Source: Croceivirga sp.
GTDB lineage: Bacteria > Bacteroidota > Bacteroidia > Flavobacteriales > Flavobacteriaceae
DNA: 64,000 nucleotides
Assembly: GCA_028284285.1 (NCBI GenBank)
Contig: JANQSA010000025.1
Coordinates: forward strand, 1-64,000
Direction: 5' to 3'
Shown here: piece after piece, positions 1-7,179 of the stretch
How positions within the stretch are numbered: position 1 is the first letter of the stretch
How the letters are laid out: every line of letters begins with the position of its first letter
The notes under the pieces: model-generated
Told to the model about the DNA's origin: nothing
Databases searched by the model: none
The model's input: the letters and a program-made list of their open reading frames with translations, nothing else
Made by a program: the position numbers and the translations under genes

Positions 1-1
1 A

Positions 2-298
2 AAAAAACAATCTTCCTCGGAAGTAGATTTGGTGTATCCCTACCAAGATAAGGTTATTCCCATTGAGATTAAATCGGGAGCAACAGGAACTTTAAAATCT
101 TTGCATCAGTTCATAGACAGGACTGACCATCCGTATGCGATAAGGGTTTATGGTGGGGAGTTCAAAGTAGAAAATTCGACAACCATTGCTGGAACCCCAT
201 TTCTATTAATGAACCTGCCCTATTATTTAGGAACTCAATTACCAAAATATGTCGAATATTTTGTAAATAATTTCTCTTTGTCAGAGAAGGAAGAGTAA
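2..298 (+). CDS. C-terminal end of a DUF4143-type AAA ATPase (partial at 5' end)
   Basis: The frame is open from the first bases of the window and ends in TAA. The visible 98 residues begin KKQSSSEVDLVYPY and contain S-S-E-V-D, then after 11 residues I-E-I-K-S-G, which is the D...ExK core of a PD-(D/E)XK nuclease-like fold. That pairing is typical of the C-terminal DUF4143 domain of archaeal/bacterial AAA ATPases (AAA_14 plus DUF4143), whose cellular role is poorly known. The TTG at base 29 is internal, not the start. The ATPase domain would lie left of the window. The family call rests on this tail only. Confidence 0.7.
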   Translation, partial: KKQSSSEVDLVYPYQDKVIPIEIKSGATGTLKSLHQFIDRTDHPYAIRVYGGEFKVENSTTIAGTPFLLMNLPYYLGTQLPKYVEYFVNNFSLSEKEE

Positions 299-566
299 TT
301 ATGTTTTCACTTTTAGGGCGTTCTATAAAAAGGTCGTCACTGTATGAAACCGTAAAAAATACGGACAATAGGCCTTATCCAGATAAGAGAAATTTATTAT
401 TCAAAAATTGTCTCATAAACCGGCCAGTTTAAGGAATGTCGACCGGCAGTGTATTGATTCATATAAGTAAAGGATATAATTAATGACGATATATTCCTAT
501 ATTAGTTAGTGACTATATTCCTGTGTTAGCAAACATTTTGCAAATCCAATTTATTTTTGAAATAAA
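299..566. other. Intergenic region before the cassette-like array
   Basis: No convincing gene. A 43-codon ORF (301-432, plus) follows the ATPase directly but resembles nothing I know. A 15-bp direct repeat with two mismatches, ATATTCCTATATTAG at 491-505 and ATATTCCTGTGTTAG at 515-529, sits before the first cassette gene. I cannot fold a clear attC-like palindrome here, so this may be the left border of the array or a decayed site. Confidence 0.4.
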
Positions 567-878
567 ATGTCAAGAGTTCAAACCAATATTAAAATCATAA
601 GTCCTGACGGAGGAGATTTTGCCTATTTCACGGACAAAAAAGACTTGTATTCTAAACTTAGTGGTGTAAAAGACGAGTATGGTGAGAATATGGAGTTCAT
701 CGAAATCGGACAACACATCCAATTAAATGAGCACACGCTTAAGGTGATTGATATTAATTTAAAATTTGAGAACATTGATATCAAAACAAAGCATATAGAA
801 AAGACAGAAGAATCGATGCCCGAAAACCTGATTATTGAGGTAGTTATAACAGTTGAGAATGTTCCATTAAGTATTTAG
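567..878 (+). CDS. Small hypothetical protein, 103 aa
   Basis: I do not recognise this protein. It has no signal peptide or membrane segment, is acidic and rich in Ile, Asp and Glu, and alternates charged and hydrophobic residues in a way that suggests beta strands (for example the stretch EHTLKVIDINLKFENIDI near residue 55). The ATG start is the first in frame. It stops 3 bp before the next ATG (882), so it is probably cotranscribed with the isochorismatase-like hydrolase and belongs to the same cassette-like unit. Codon usage is AT-rich like the rest of the first 8 kb. It may be an accessory subunit or just a passenger; the sequence does not decide. Confidence 0.6.
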   Translation: MSRVQTNIKIISPDGGDFAYFTDKKDLYSKLSGVKDEYGENMEFIEIGQHIQLNEHTLKVIDINLKFENIDIKTKHIEKTEESMPENLIIEVVITVENVPLSI

Positions 879-881
879 GTA

Positions 882-1448
882 ATGAAAAATAAAAAAGCTC
901 TTTTGGTAATTGATATGCAAAAGGGTTCTTTCACGCCCAAAACCCCTCGATTTGACACGAATGGAGTCGTAAACCGCATAAATGGACTGGCGGACTTGTT
1001 CCGCAAAATGGACTTTCCAGTATTTTTTATACAACACGATGGAAATGGTACTGGAGAGTTTGAAAAAAACTCTTGGGATTGGGAATTGTTGGACGAACTT
1101 GAAATTAAACCGACAGACATTCGACTGGACAAATACGCAAACGATGTTTTTTACAAATCCGGACTTCAAGACAAACTTGCGGAATTAAAGACGCAGGAAT
1201 TGGTAATTACTGGTTGTGCGACAGATTTTTGCGTAGAATCCACGATTCAATCTGCCCTGACAAAAGATTATGACATAACCGTGGTTGCGGACGGACATAC
1301 AACAGGAGAGAGGCCTCATTTAAGTGCGGAAAAAGTAATTGGACACTACAATTGGGTGTGGCAAAACATGATTCCAACTAGCGGAAAAATAAAAGTAGAA
1401 AACTACGCTGGAATAATAAAAACGTTTGCTAACACGGTGTATAATTAA
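882..1448 (+). CDS. Isochorismatase-fold cysteine hydrolase (nicotinamidase-like)
   Basis: A 188-residue protein with the full signature of the isochorismatase-like cysteine hydrolases: ALLVIDMQ with Asp11, a catalytic-type Lys84 in DKYANDVF, and TGCATDFCV with nucleophile Cys117 following the usual cis-peptide region. Family members hydrolyse amide or ester-like bonds of small substrates (nicotinamide, isochorismate, ureidoacrylate, N-carbamoyl compounds); the substrate here is not predictable. The protein is cytoplasmic. Its last codons run into the attC-like palindrome at 1426-1560, so the stop TAA lies inside the first hairpin arm, as is common in integron cassettes. It is the second gene of a two-gene cassette with the ORF at 567. 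Confidence 0.88.
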   Translation: MKNKKALLVIDMQKGSFTPKTPRFDTNGVVNRINGLADLFRKMDFPVFFIQHDGNGTGEFEKNSWDWELLDELEIKPTDIRLDKYANDVFYKSGLQDKLAELKTQELVITGCATDFCVESTIQSALTKDYDITVVADGHTTGERPHLSAEKVIGHYNWVWQNMIPTSGKIKVENYAGIIKTFANTVYN

Positions 1449-1560
1449 TTGCGGGTGGAATTTCCACACGGAAATTCCCGCAATCAATTATCTTTAAAGT
1501 CAGGCGGACATTTTCCGTTGGAAAAGTCCGCAAATATTCATACACATGACCGTTACAAGC
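1426..1560. repeat. attC-like imperfect palindrome, site 1
   Basis: Outer arms are TTTGCTAACACGGTGTAT on the left and ATACACATGACCGTTACAAG on the right, imperfectly complementary. Inside are two hairpins: one at about 1441-1492 (arm ATAATTAATTGCGGG against CCCGCAATCAATTAT, extended by GGAATTTCC/GGAAATTCC) and one at 1504-1531 (GCGGACATTTTCC against GGAAAAGTCCGC). The left core includes the end of the upstream gene and the right core is 12 bp before the next start. The same layout recurs at 2178, 4592 and 5181. Confidence 0.75.
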
Positions 1561-1571
1561 AAGCTAAAAAA

Positions 1572-2183
1572 ATGGCAGTCGGAGACAGACAAAGGTTTAT
1601 AACTAAAATTTTAGAAAAGTCTCTAAACCAAAAAGCAGAAACGGACTGTAGATTCGACTGGTTCATTAACAGGCATACCGAATCTCATTTTGGGAAATAT
1701 TTCAAGGATATTCAAAAAATTTTTGACGGACTTAAAGGCGACTTGTTTGCCAATCAAAGTAAGCGGACTTCCTTTTTGAGATGCGATGCCTATTTTGGTG
1801 GGAAATACAACTTTATATTCGAGTTTGACGAATTTCAACATTTCAGTTCGGCACGACTAAGGACATTGGACTATTACCCAAAACGGACTAAGTTGAATTT
1901 TTCAACTTCGGACTGGAAAAAATACTGTTTGGCAAACCGACAAAAAGCTGACCGCTATCGTTACTCAAAAACTACGGTGGATTTTGATTTTGAGGGCGGG
2001 AGGACAGCACAAAGAGCCTATTTGGATTGTTTTCGTGACTTTTTGCCGACAGAAAACGGACTAAACCCAACTTTACGGATTAATGAATTTGAAGTTGCCG
2101 ACATTATTTTGAACAATAAAGAAAGTCAGCGGAAATTGAAAATGCTTGTGGAAGACAAACTAAACGGAAAAGCCAGCTTGTAA
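1572..2183 (+). CDS. Hypothetical cytoplasmic protein, 203 aa
   Basis: I chose the ATG at 1572 because the 41 codons upstream in the open frame lie wholly inside the palindromic site 1 and are non-coding in character; the ATG follows AAGCTAAAAAA, a leader that also precedes the ATG after site 3. The protein lacks signal or membrane segments, is rich in Phe, Tyr, Lys and Asp, and contains a stretch around YNFIFEFDEFQHFS that suggests beta structure. It reminds me of small uncharacterised cassette proteins (DUF7255-like), but I cannot confirm this. The stop TAA falls within the TTGTAAC left core of site 2. Confidence 0.65.
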   Translation: MAVGDRQRFITKILEKSLNQKAETDCRFDWFINRHTESHFGKYFKDIQKIFDGLKGDLFANQSKRTSFLRCDAYFGGKYNFIFEFDEFQHFSSARLRTLDYYPKRTKLNFSTSDWKKYCLANRQKADRYRYSKTTVDFDFEGGRTAQRAYLDCFRDFLPTENGLNPTLRINEFEVADIILNNKESQRKLKMLVEDKLNGKASL

Positions 2184-2309
2184 CATTGTGTATAGCTCAT
2201 TGTGGTCGGAATTTCCATGCAGAAATTCCAGCCTGATTCGCTAACTTAGGACTACAGTGGAAAAGTCCATTGGACGTTTTCCGCAACGAAGCTATCACGA
2301 ACCGTTACC
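2178..2309. repeat. attC-like imperfect palindrome, site 2
   Basis: Outer arms GTAACATTGTGTATAGCT and AGCTATCACGAACCGTTAC are near-complementary with a few unpaired bases. Inner hairpins: GGAATTTCC/AGAAATTCC near 2208-2229, and GTGGAAAAGTCC/GGACGTTTTCCGC at 2257-2284. The upstream gene stops inside the left core and the next gene starts 12 bp after the right core. Confidence 0.75.
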
Positions 2310-2321
2310 AATAATTATTGA

Positions 2322-2741
2322 ATGAAAAAATTCGGAGATAAAATTGAGATTGTTGAAATGAAAAGGACTAGGACTTCCTACAATTTTTTTATGGATTTTA
2401 AAAATCTAGAGAATAACGCCGTTGATATGGCTATACTTGATGCAACAGGTAGTTCAGAGGCTCAATTTTTTAAAAATCATCAACCAAATTTTGATACAGT
2501 AAACAAATTCCTACATAACAAAGCCGTCCTTTTATCTTCAATAAAATTCAAAGAACCCATTGATGAAGAAAAAAGATTGGAATTAATGAAAAAAGATTTT
2601 GATTTAATAGATGGCTTAACACTACCTATTTGGAATACGGAAAACGCTATTAAAAGTTACTATGAATATCAAATTCAAATTGACAATAAAAGAGAGAAAA
2701 TCATTTTAAAAAAGGTTCTCGAGGAGCATGAACCATTGTAG
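2322..2741 (+). CDS. Hypothetical protein, 139 aa
   Basis: I do not recognise this protein. It is a soluble, highly charged, Lys/Glu-rich product with a probable helical C-terminal half (EYQIQIDNKREKIILKKVLE) and no transport signal. The ATG start lies 12 bp after the right core of attC-like site 2, the position expected for the first ORF of a cassette. It is followed after only 14 bp by the next gene, with no palindrome between, so the two form one two-gene unit. A paired function, for example toxin-antitoxin or effector-immunity, is conceivable but not shown by any motif. Confidence 0.6.
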   Translation: MKKFGDKIEIVEMKRTRTSYNFFMDFKNLENNAVDMAILDATGSSEAQFFKNHQPNFDTVNKFLHNKAVLLSSIKFKEPIDEEKRLELMKKDFDLIDGLTLPIWNTENAIKSYYEYQIQIDNKREKIILKKVLEEHEPL

Positions 2742-2755
2742 ATAAAAAGAGAACT

Positions 2756-3604
2756 TTGAAAGGTATTTGCGAACTATACAGATTTGAAACGGAGTTAAAG
2801 GAAAGTCATATTTTTCCGAAGTTCGTCGTTAATTATCACAAAAAAACGGGTTCAAAATATTTCAGAAAACCTACCGAATCCAATAAGAGACTACAGGATG
2901 CCATAAAAATACCTTTGTTGTCCGAGAGAGCAGAACAAGAATTTGCGGTTGGAGAAAAGTGGTTTGCGGAGAACATTTTTTATCCTTTTCACAAAGGGAA
3001 AAAAGAACTCACCTATTCTAAGGAGTTATATTATTTTACCATTTCGTTCTTATGGCGAACATTAGTTTTAAATCAAAGGGCAGAGGACTTAAAACAAAAA
3101 TGGTACTTTCCTAAGCTTGTTGAAGCGGAATTAGAATGGCGCAATTTCTTGACCAAAGGCATTTTTCCCAAAACATTCAATAACAATTTCCTTTACTTCA
3201 CCCATTACGTTGGAGAAAACACTACTGGAATTGACCGAGTTTATTCATATTTACTGCGAACATTCGACTCAACAATAGTTTGTTCGCAAAACGATGAGAG
3301 CATAGTTTTAGTTTACGCAAAGTTTAATCAATTTATGTTTTGGAGTATCTTAAAAGATAAAAGCGGCAGTTTTCCGCCTATGGACTGTGCTATTTCTCCA
3401 ATTGGCGGTACTTTTCATATACCTCAAAATCTAGATTATCAAACATTAAATTCCTTTTTAAGAAAAAGGATACAAGGAATAAATAAATTGATAAATCCCA
3501 GTGATAAACAACAAGAGAAAATTTTAGCCGAGATTTTGAAAAACCCTAGGGAATGGCTTGAATCTGACACAGGAAAGGCCGTTTTCAAATACGGACAAAA
3601 ATAA
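2756..3604 (+). CDS. Hypothetical protein, 282 aa, with a zinc-finger-like N-terminus lacking most cysteines
   Basis: The N-terminus KGICELYRFETELKESHIFP resembles proteins that begin with a CxxC knuckle and an SHIxPKF histidine motif (HNH-like zinc fingers), but here only one Cys remains where C-x2-C would be expected, so metal binding may be lost. The rest is a soluble, aromatic-rich globular domain I cannot name. There is no ATG in a suitable place; the reading frame opens after a TGA and the first usual start codon is the TTG at 2756, 14 bp after the preceding stop. The TAA at the end lies at the edge of attC-like site 3. It is the second gene of its cassette-like unit. Confidence 0.6.
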   Translation: MKGICELYRFETELKESHIFPKFVVNYHKKTGSKYFRKPTESNKRLQDAIKIPLLSERAEQEFAVGEKWFAENIFYPFHKGKKELTYSKELYYFTISFLWRTLVLNQRAEDLKQKWYFPKLVEAELEWRNFLTKGIFPKTFNNNFLYFTHYVGENTTGIDRVYSYLLRTFDSTIVCSQNDESIVLVYAKFNQFMFWSILKDKSGSFPPMDCAISPIGGTFHIPQNLDYQTLNSFLRKRIQGINKLINPSDKQQEKILAEILKNPREWLESDTGKAVFKYGQK

Positions 3605-3810
3605 CTATTGGTTGGTTATATCAAATAGGGCAAAAAGCGTTAAACTCAACGGCTTGGACATATTTGCCATGACAGACAAATCCTTTGGATATGGCGTTTA
3701 AAATGAAAAAGATAAATACAAAACAAAAGGCTTTGGCTCAACGGCCAGTAGGAAAGAAAAATTCTTACCATCTGCCCTACTTGCAATAGCCGCGACCGTT
3801 GTACACAAGC
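3602..3810. repeat. attC-like imperfect palindrome, site 3 (long form)
   Basis: Left arm TATATCAAATAGGGCA pairs with TGCCCTACTTGCAATA on the right, flanked by TAACTATTGGTTGG and CCGCGACCGTTGT as outer cores. The central part (about 150 bp) differs from sites 1 and 2 and shows no clean double hairpin. The right core CCGTTGTAC is followed by AAGCTAAAAAAATG, the same leader seen after site 1. The short ATG frame in that leader ends at once; the real gene starts at 3830. Confidence 0.6.
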
Positions 3811-3829
3811 TAAAAAAATGCAAAACTGA

Positions 3830-4585
3830 ATGATCAAAAACATTGAAAAAATAAGTAGCACTTCGGATTTCGTTAAATATGTCAGTGATTTCAAACAGAA
3901 AAACGAAACTCTTGGAAATAATTCTGAATTATTATTTCGTGGACAGGGAGTTGATAAGCCTCTTCTTCCGAAAATTGCTCGTCTGAATTTGAGAATAACA
4001 TCGGACAGAATTGCGAAAACCGAAAAGCTGATACTTAAAGAATTTGAACGCGGCATTTTACCACTTTCAGAATTTAGACCGGATAATAATTGGGATTTAC
4101 TGGCCTTAGCACAGCATCACGGACTTCCAACAAGACTTTTGGACTGGACTTATAACGCTTTAGCTGCTCTTTGGTTTGCAGTTCAAAGTGAACCTGTGAA
4201 AGATGAAAATGGAAAACTGATGAATGGAGTTGTTTGGATTTTAGGTGCTGAAACTGATGATTTCAGAACTAATACAGATAAAACGGACCCACTTTCAAAT
4301 AAAATCACAAAAATATTTCGTTCAACCGTTGTTTCAAGAAGAATTTCTGCTCAATCGGGAGTATTTACTGTTCACAAAATAAATGACAGTGGAAAAATGT
4401 ATCGATTTGAGACGGTTTCGAGTTTTAAAGATAAATTGACCAAGCTTGTTGTACCTCATAAAGACTTCGCAAGTATTCGTAGTGAATTGAATATACTTGG
4501 AGTAAATCACTTTGCGATATTTCCAGATTTAGACGGATTTTGCCAACATTTGACTTGGAGGTTTGCAAAAAAATATGACGAATAA
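3830..4585 (+). CDS. FRG domain-containing protein
   Basis: A 251-residue soluble protein with the two hallmarks of the FRG domain (Pfam FRG): LLFRGQG at residues 34-40 and AQHHGLPTRLLDWT at 94-107, followed by the helical ALAALWFAV segment. FRG proteins are widespread in mobile and defence-associated regions; the domain has been suggested to act in nucleotide- or RNA-related defence, but no reaction is established for this type. The start is the ATG 20 bp after the right core of site 3; the shorter ATG frame before it ends after three codons. It occupies a cassette alone between sites 3 and 4. Confidence 0.85.
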   Translation: MIKNIEKISSTSDFVKYVSDFKQKNETLGNNSELLFRGQGVDKPLLPKIARLNLRITSDRIAKTEKLILKEFERGILPLSEFRPDNNWDLLALAQHHGLPTRLLDWTYNALAALWFAVQSEPVKDENGKLMNGVVWILGAETDDFRTNTDKTDPLSNKITKIFRSTVVSRRISAQSGVFTVHKINDSGKMYRFETVSSFKDKLTKLVVPHKDFASIRSELNILGVNHFAIFPDLDGFCQHLTWRFAKKYDE

Positions 4586-4591
4586 AACCTG

Positions 4592-4727
4592 CGTGCAACA
4601 AGTTGCACAATTAATTACGATTGGATTTCTCAAAACGGAAATCCTTGCAATTAAATATCATGGGTACGGCCGGACATTTTCCGTTGGATAAGTCCGCAAC
4701 TAATAATACATATGACTGTTGTTGTAC
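4592..4727. repeat. attC-like imperfect palindrome, site 4
   Basis: The left core CGTGCAACAAGTTGCAC and right core GACTGTTGTTGTAC enclose the same two hairpins as site 1: AATTAATTACGATTGGATTTC against GGAAATCCTTGCAATTAA, then CGGACATTTTCC against GGATAAGTCCG at 4671-4696. The second hairpin is nearly identical in sequence to that of site 1, showing common descent. Confidence 0.72.
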
Positions 4728-4736
4728 ATTTGAATA

Positions 4737-5177
4737 ATGAAAATTCTGACTTACTTATTTTCCCTGATAATTAGCGGATTTATATACTTTTTGTTTGCGG
4801 CTTATATGGCGGTTGCCTCTGGACTTTCAAATGGACCTGTGATAAGCATTGGATTTGCGATATTGATTTTTGGATTTTTGAGTTGGTTTCATTTTTATAA
4901 GCCGAAGATTGGAGCATGGTTGCTAACCATAGCAGTAGTGGGTATGTATTTTTCATGGCCAGTTCATCTTGGAATAGAATATTTTAGTGAATCCGAATAT
5001 AATCCCTCGCCAATTGAATTTCTACTCCCACTTGTCTTGGGAATTTTAGTAATAATCTTGGTCTGGAAAAGTAGAAATATGGAACTTCATAAATGGACTA
5101 AAGTGATTTTGGCAATACCACCGACTTTTCTTGGAATTTATGTTATCGGATATATGGGGATAAATATGATTAGTTAA
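4737..5177 (+). CDS. Small multi-pass membrane protein, 146 aa
   Basis: The protein is mostly hydrophobic, with about five predicted membrane segments (roughly residues 3-25, 35-50, 58-78, 94-110 and 122-142) and no known catalytic motif. I do not recognise a family. The ATG is 10 bp after the right core of attC-like site 4. Such small membrane proteins are frequent passengers of gene-cassette arrays; some defence systems use them as membrane-disrupting effectors, but nothing in this sequence supports that role specifically. It ends just before site 5 and is alone in its unit. Confidence 0.65.
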   Translation: MKILTYLFSLIISGFIYFLFAAYMAVASGLSNGPVISIGFAILIFGFLSWFHFYKPKIGAWLLTIAVVGMYFSWPVHLGIEYFSESEYNPSPIEFLLPLVLGILVIILVWKSRNMELHKWTKVILAIPPTFLGIYVIGYMGINMIS

Positions 5178-5180
5178 AAA

Positions 5181-5317
5181 CGTGCTACAGCACGGTGAAT
5201 AATTAATGAGGGTCAAATTCCATAATAGTAATCCTTTGTAATCAATTATCTCAGTGTACGGGCGGACAATTTCCTTCAGAAATGCCTGCAACGAGATGAT
5301 ATTCGGGACTGTTGTGA
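5181..5317. repeat. attC-like imperfect palindrome, site 5
   Basis: Left core CGTGCTACAGCACGG, right core GGGACTGTTGTGAC. Inside, ATAATTAATGAGGG pairs loosely with GTAATCAATTATCT, and GGCGGACAATTTCC pairs with GAAATGCCTGC. It is a degenerate copy of the double-hairpin sites 1, 2 and 4. Confidence 0.65.
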
Positions 5318-5350
5318 CTAATTTTGGAATCAAGACAGTGAGAATAAAAT

Positions 5351-6319
5351 TTGGACTACCTTCTAAACATATATGAATGCGAAAAATCCTGTGAATATCG
5401 TGGTGAAATTTACCATGTCAGAGACAATGGCTCAATTTTCAGATGTCAAAAACCAAATAAAAGAAAAAGACCGTTAGACGAAAAATGGACTTTCGGAAAG
5501 CCATGTAAACAGAAAGGTTATATGAACTTCTCATCTGAAACAGTGCATAGAATTGTGGCAACTGCTTTTCACGGGAAACAACCTTCCGAAAAACATATTG
5601 TCGACCATATTGACACGAATAAGAAAAACAATAGACCTGAAAATCTAAGGTGGATAACTAGATTAGAAAACATCTTACTAAATCCAATTACACTTGCAAG
5701 AGTAATTTTTAAATATGGAAATATTGACAATTTCCTTTCAAACCCATCGAAACCCATCGATGGTAAACTTGAACAAAATTTTTATTGGATGCGAACGATT
5801 ACAAAAGAAGAATCGGATAATACCAGAAAGAACTTATTAAATTGGGCTAAAGAAGGCAAAATTCCTACTGGAGGACAACTTGGAGAATGGATTTTCTCAA
5901 ATCGTGGACAACAAATAGAAATTGAAGTAAATCCATTTACGGAATCCATAACACAAAATGTAATTCAGAAAAATTGGAAGACTCAAAGCGAATTCCCAAA
6001 TTGTCCACCAGAATTAACTGATAATTCAATTGAGAATTATAAGGAAAAATTAACCAAAGGAAGTACTTTTTCCCTAAATCATTATGGCGAATCTATTGTC
6101 GATGGTTGTGAAATCTCAGAAAACAAAAGTGAGCTCATTGTTTTAACAACAAGTGATGGCATAAAGCCATTTGCACTTGCAAAAGTTTATATAGAAAACG
6201 GCAAATTTATTCACGAAAGTCTAGGCACATTTTTTACCTCGATTGGAGCACAAAAGAGATTTAATCTATCTCTTGGGCTAGAATGGACAGGAGAAGATTC
6301 TATAGATGATTATTCATGA
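5351..6319 (+). CDS. HNH endonuclease family protein
   Basis: A 322-residue soluble protein. The N-terminal third carries an HNH-type homing-endonuclease-like domain: EIYHVRDNGSIFR (NUMOD-like strand region, residues 20-32), VHRIVATAFHG near residue 66, then HIVDHIDTNKKNNRPENLRW with His-Asp-His and the trailing Asn residues of the beta-beta-alpha metal fold. The C-terminal 200 residues contain no domain I recognise. The frame opens with TTG at 5351; no ATG gives the full N-terminal domain, so TTG is the best start, 34 bp after site 5. HNH proteins in this setting may be restriction or homing-type nucleases. Confidence 0.78.
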   Translation: MDYLLNIYECEKSCEYRGEIYHVRDNGSIFRCQKPNKRKRPLDEKWTFGKPCKQKGYMNFSSETVHRIVATAFHGKQPSEKHIVDHIDTNKKNNRPENLRWITRLENILLNPITLARVIFKYGNIDNFLSNPSKPIDGKLEQNFYWMRTITKEESDNTRKNLLNWAKEGKIPTGGQLGEWIFSNRGQQIEIEVNPFTESITQNVIQKNWKTQSEFPNCPPELTDNSIENYKEKLTKGSTFSLNHYGESIVDGCEISENKSELIVLTTSDGIKPFALAKVYIENGKFIHESLGTFFTSIGAQKRFNLSLGLEWTGEDSIDDYS

Positions 6320-6330
6320 AATAAATAACT

Positions 6331-6427
6331 AGACACTACAAAGACTATAATTCATTGCCGCTTTTCATTAACTTGAAACCTTGAAATAAACAAACTGTTT
6401 GGAATCATAGCTAAGATTGTTGTACCC
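6331..6427. repeat. attC-like imperfect palindrome, site 6 (short form)
   Basis: CTATAATTC on the left pairs with GGAATCATAG on the right, with ACTACAAAG and AGATTGTTGTAC as outer cores. The right end GTTGTAC-CCACATTTGA and the AATAATG start context match those after site 4. The middle is short and AT-rich. Confidence 0.55.
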
Positions 6428-6444
6428 ACATTTGAGAAAGAATA

Positions 6445-7068
6445 ATGAGCAAAGCAGAAATACAGGCAAAAATAGAGTTTCAGAAAACAATCGGAGAAGC
6501 AAATGAAGGTGGATTCCAACCGATTAGATTTACTCGTGTAAAATATAAACAAAGCCCAACCGCTCATATTGATATTAGAAAATTTCAACGCGGATATGAC
6601 GATGATGGAGAGGACGTTTTTTATCCTACCAAACTCGGATTTAGATTTCCAGAACGTGAATTTAAAAAAGTGTTAGAAAAGTATTCATTACTTCCGACTA
6701 CATACGTACATCCAAAAATTATTGAAAAAAGCTTCAATCTGTTGGAAAAACAAGAGTATGAAAGTGCTGTGCTGAAGGCGTTCAAAACTATCGAAATCAG
6801 TATTCGTGAAAGAATCAATGCAGAACCTGACGAAGTTGGAATAAGACTAATCCGAAAAGCTTTTCATCCTGACAATGGACCTTTAACTGACTTTAATTTA
6901 CCAAAGTCGGAACGAGAAGCATTTGCTAACTACATTGCAGGAGCATTTGGATATTATAAAAATCCGTGTTCTCATAGAGACGTCGAATTGGATTTTGTGG
7001 AAGCGTTTGAAAGAATTGTAGTTGCGAGTGATTTATTGAAAAAAGTAGAACCTGAATGTCCGTTTTAG
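6445..7068 (+). CDS. TIGR02391 family protein
   Basis: A 207-residue soluble protein. The C-terminal domain, from about residue 85, matches what I know of the TIGR02391 (Ymh) family: a helical run around YESAVLKAFKTIEISIRERI, the GIRLIRKAF segment, and the diagnostic NPCSHRDV near residue 174 followed by an acidic helix. The family is common in restriction-modification and abortive-infection neighbourhoods and looks like a HEPN-type helical bundle, though a nuclease activity is not demonstrated for it. The N-terminal 80 residues are unassigned. Single ORF between sites 6 and 7, start ATG 18 bp after the right core. Confidence 0.78.
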   Translation: MSKAEIQAKIEFQKTIGEANEGGFQPIRFTRVKYKQSPTAHIDIRKFQRGYDDDGEDVFYPTKLGFRFPEREFKKVLEKYSLLPTTYVHPKIIEKSFNLLEKQEYESAVLKAFKTIEISIRERINAEPDEVGIRLIRKAFHPDNGPLTDFNLPKSEREAFANYIAGAFGYYKNPCSHRDVELDFVEAFERIVVASDLLKKVEPECPF

Positions 7069-7078
7069 GAAAAAAACT

Positions 7079-7161
7079 GGGTACAACCATGCTAACGTTG
7101 GTTCTTAAACGTAAATTAAAGCATATTAACCAGCAGCTGCGATTATAATGATCGTTGCCAA
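7079..7161. repeat. attC-like imperfect palindrome, site 7 (short form)
   Basis: Left core GGTACAACCATGCTAACG and right core GCGATTATAATGATCGTTGCC are partly complementary (CAAC/GTTG and flanking bases); inside, GTTGGTT pairs with AACCAGC. It is the shortest and weakest member of the series, identified mainly by position and core sequence. Confidence 0.5.
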
Positions 7162-7179
7162 CTTTTTGAATAACCAAGA

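Noticed and set aside
537..559. Possible Bacteroidetes promoter (TTTG, TATTTTTG) before the gene at 567
   Set aside because: The spacer between the two boxes is only about 11 bp, far below the usual 17-23 bp.
1449..1571. N-terminal extension of the hypothetical gene back to TTG 1449
   Set aside because: These 41 codons lie wholly in palindromic site 1; an ATG at 1572 follows the same leader that occurs before another cassette gene.
3646..4056. 136-codon minus-strand frame over attC-like site 3 and the FRG gene start
   Set aside because: It is antisense to a well-supported gene and runs through the palindrome; the composition is not protein-like.
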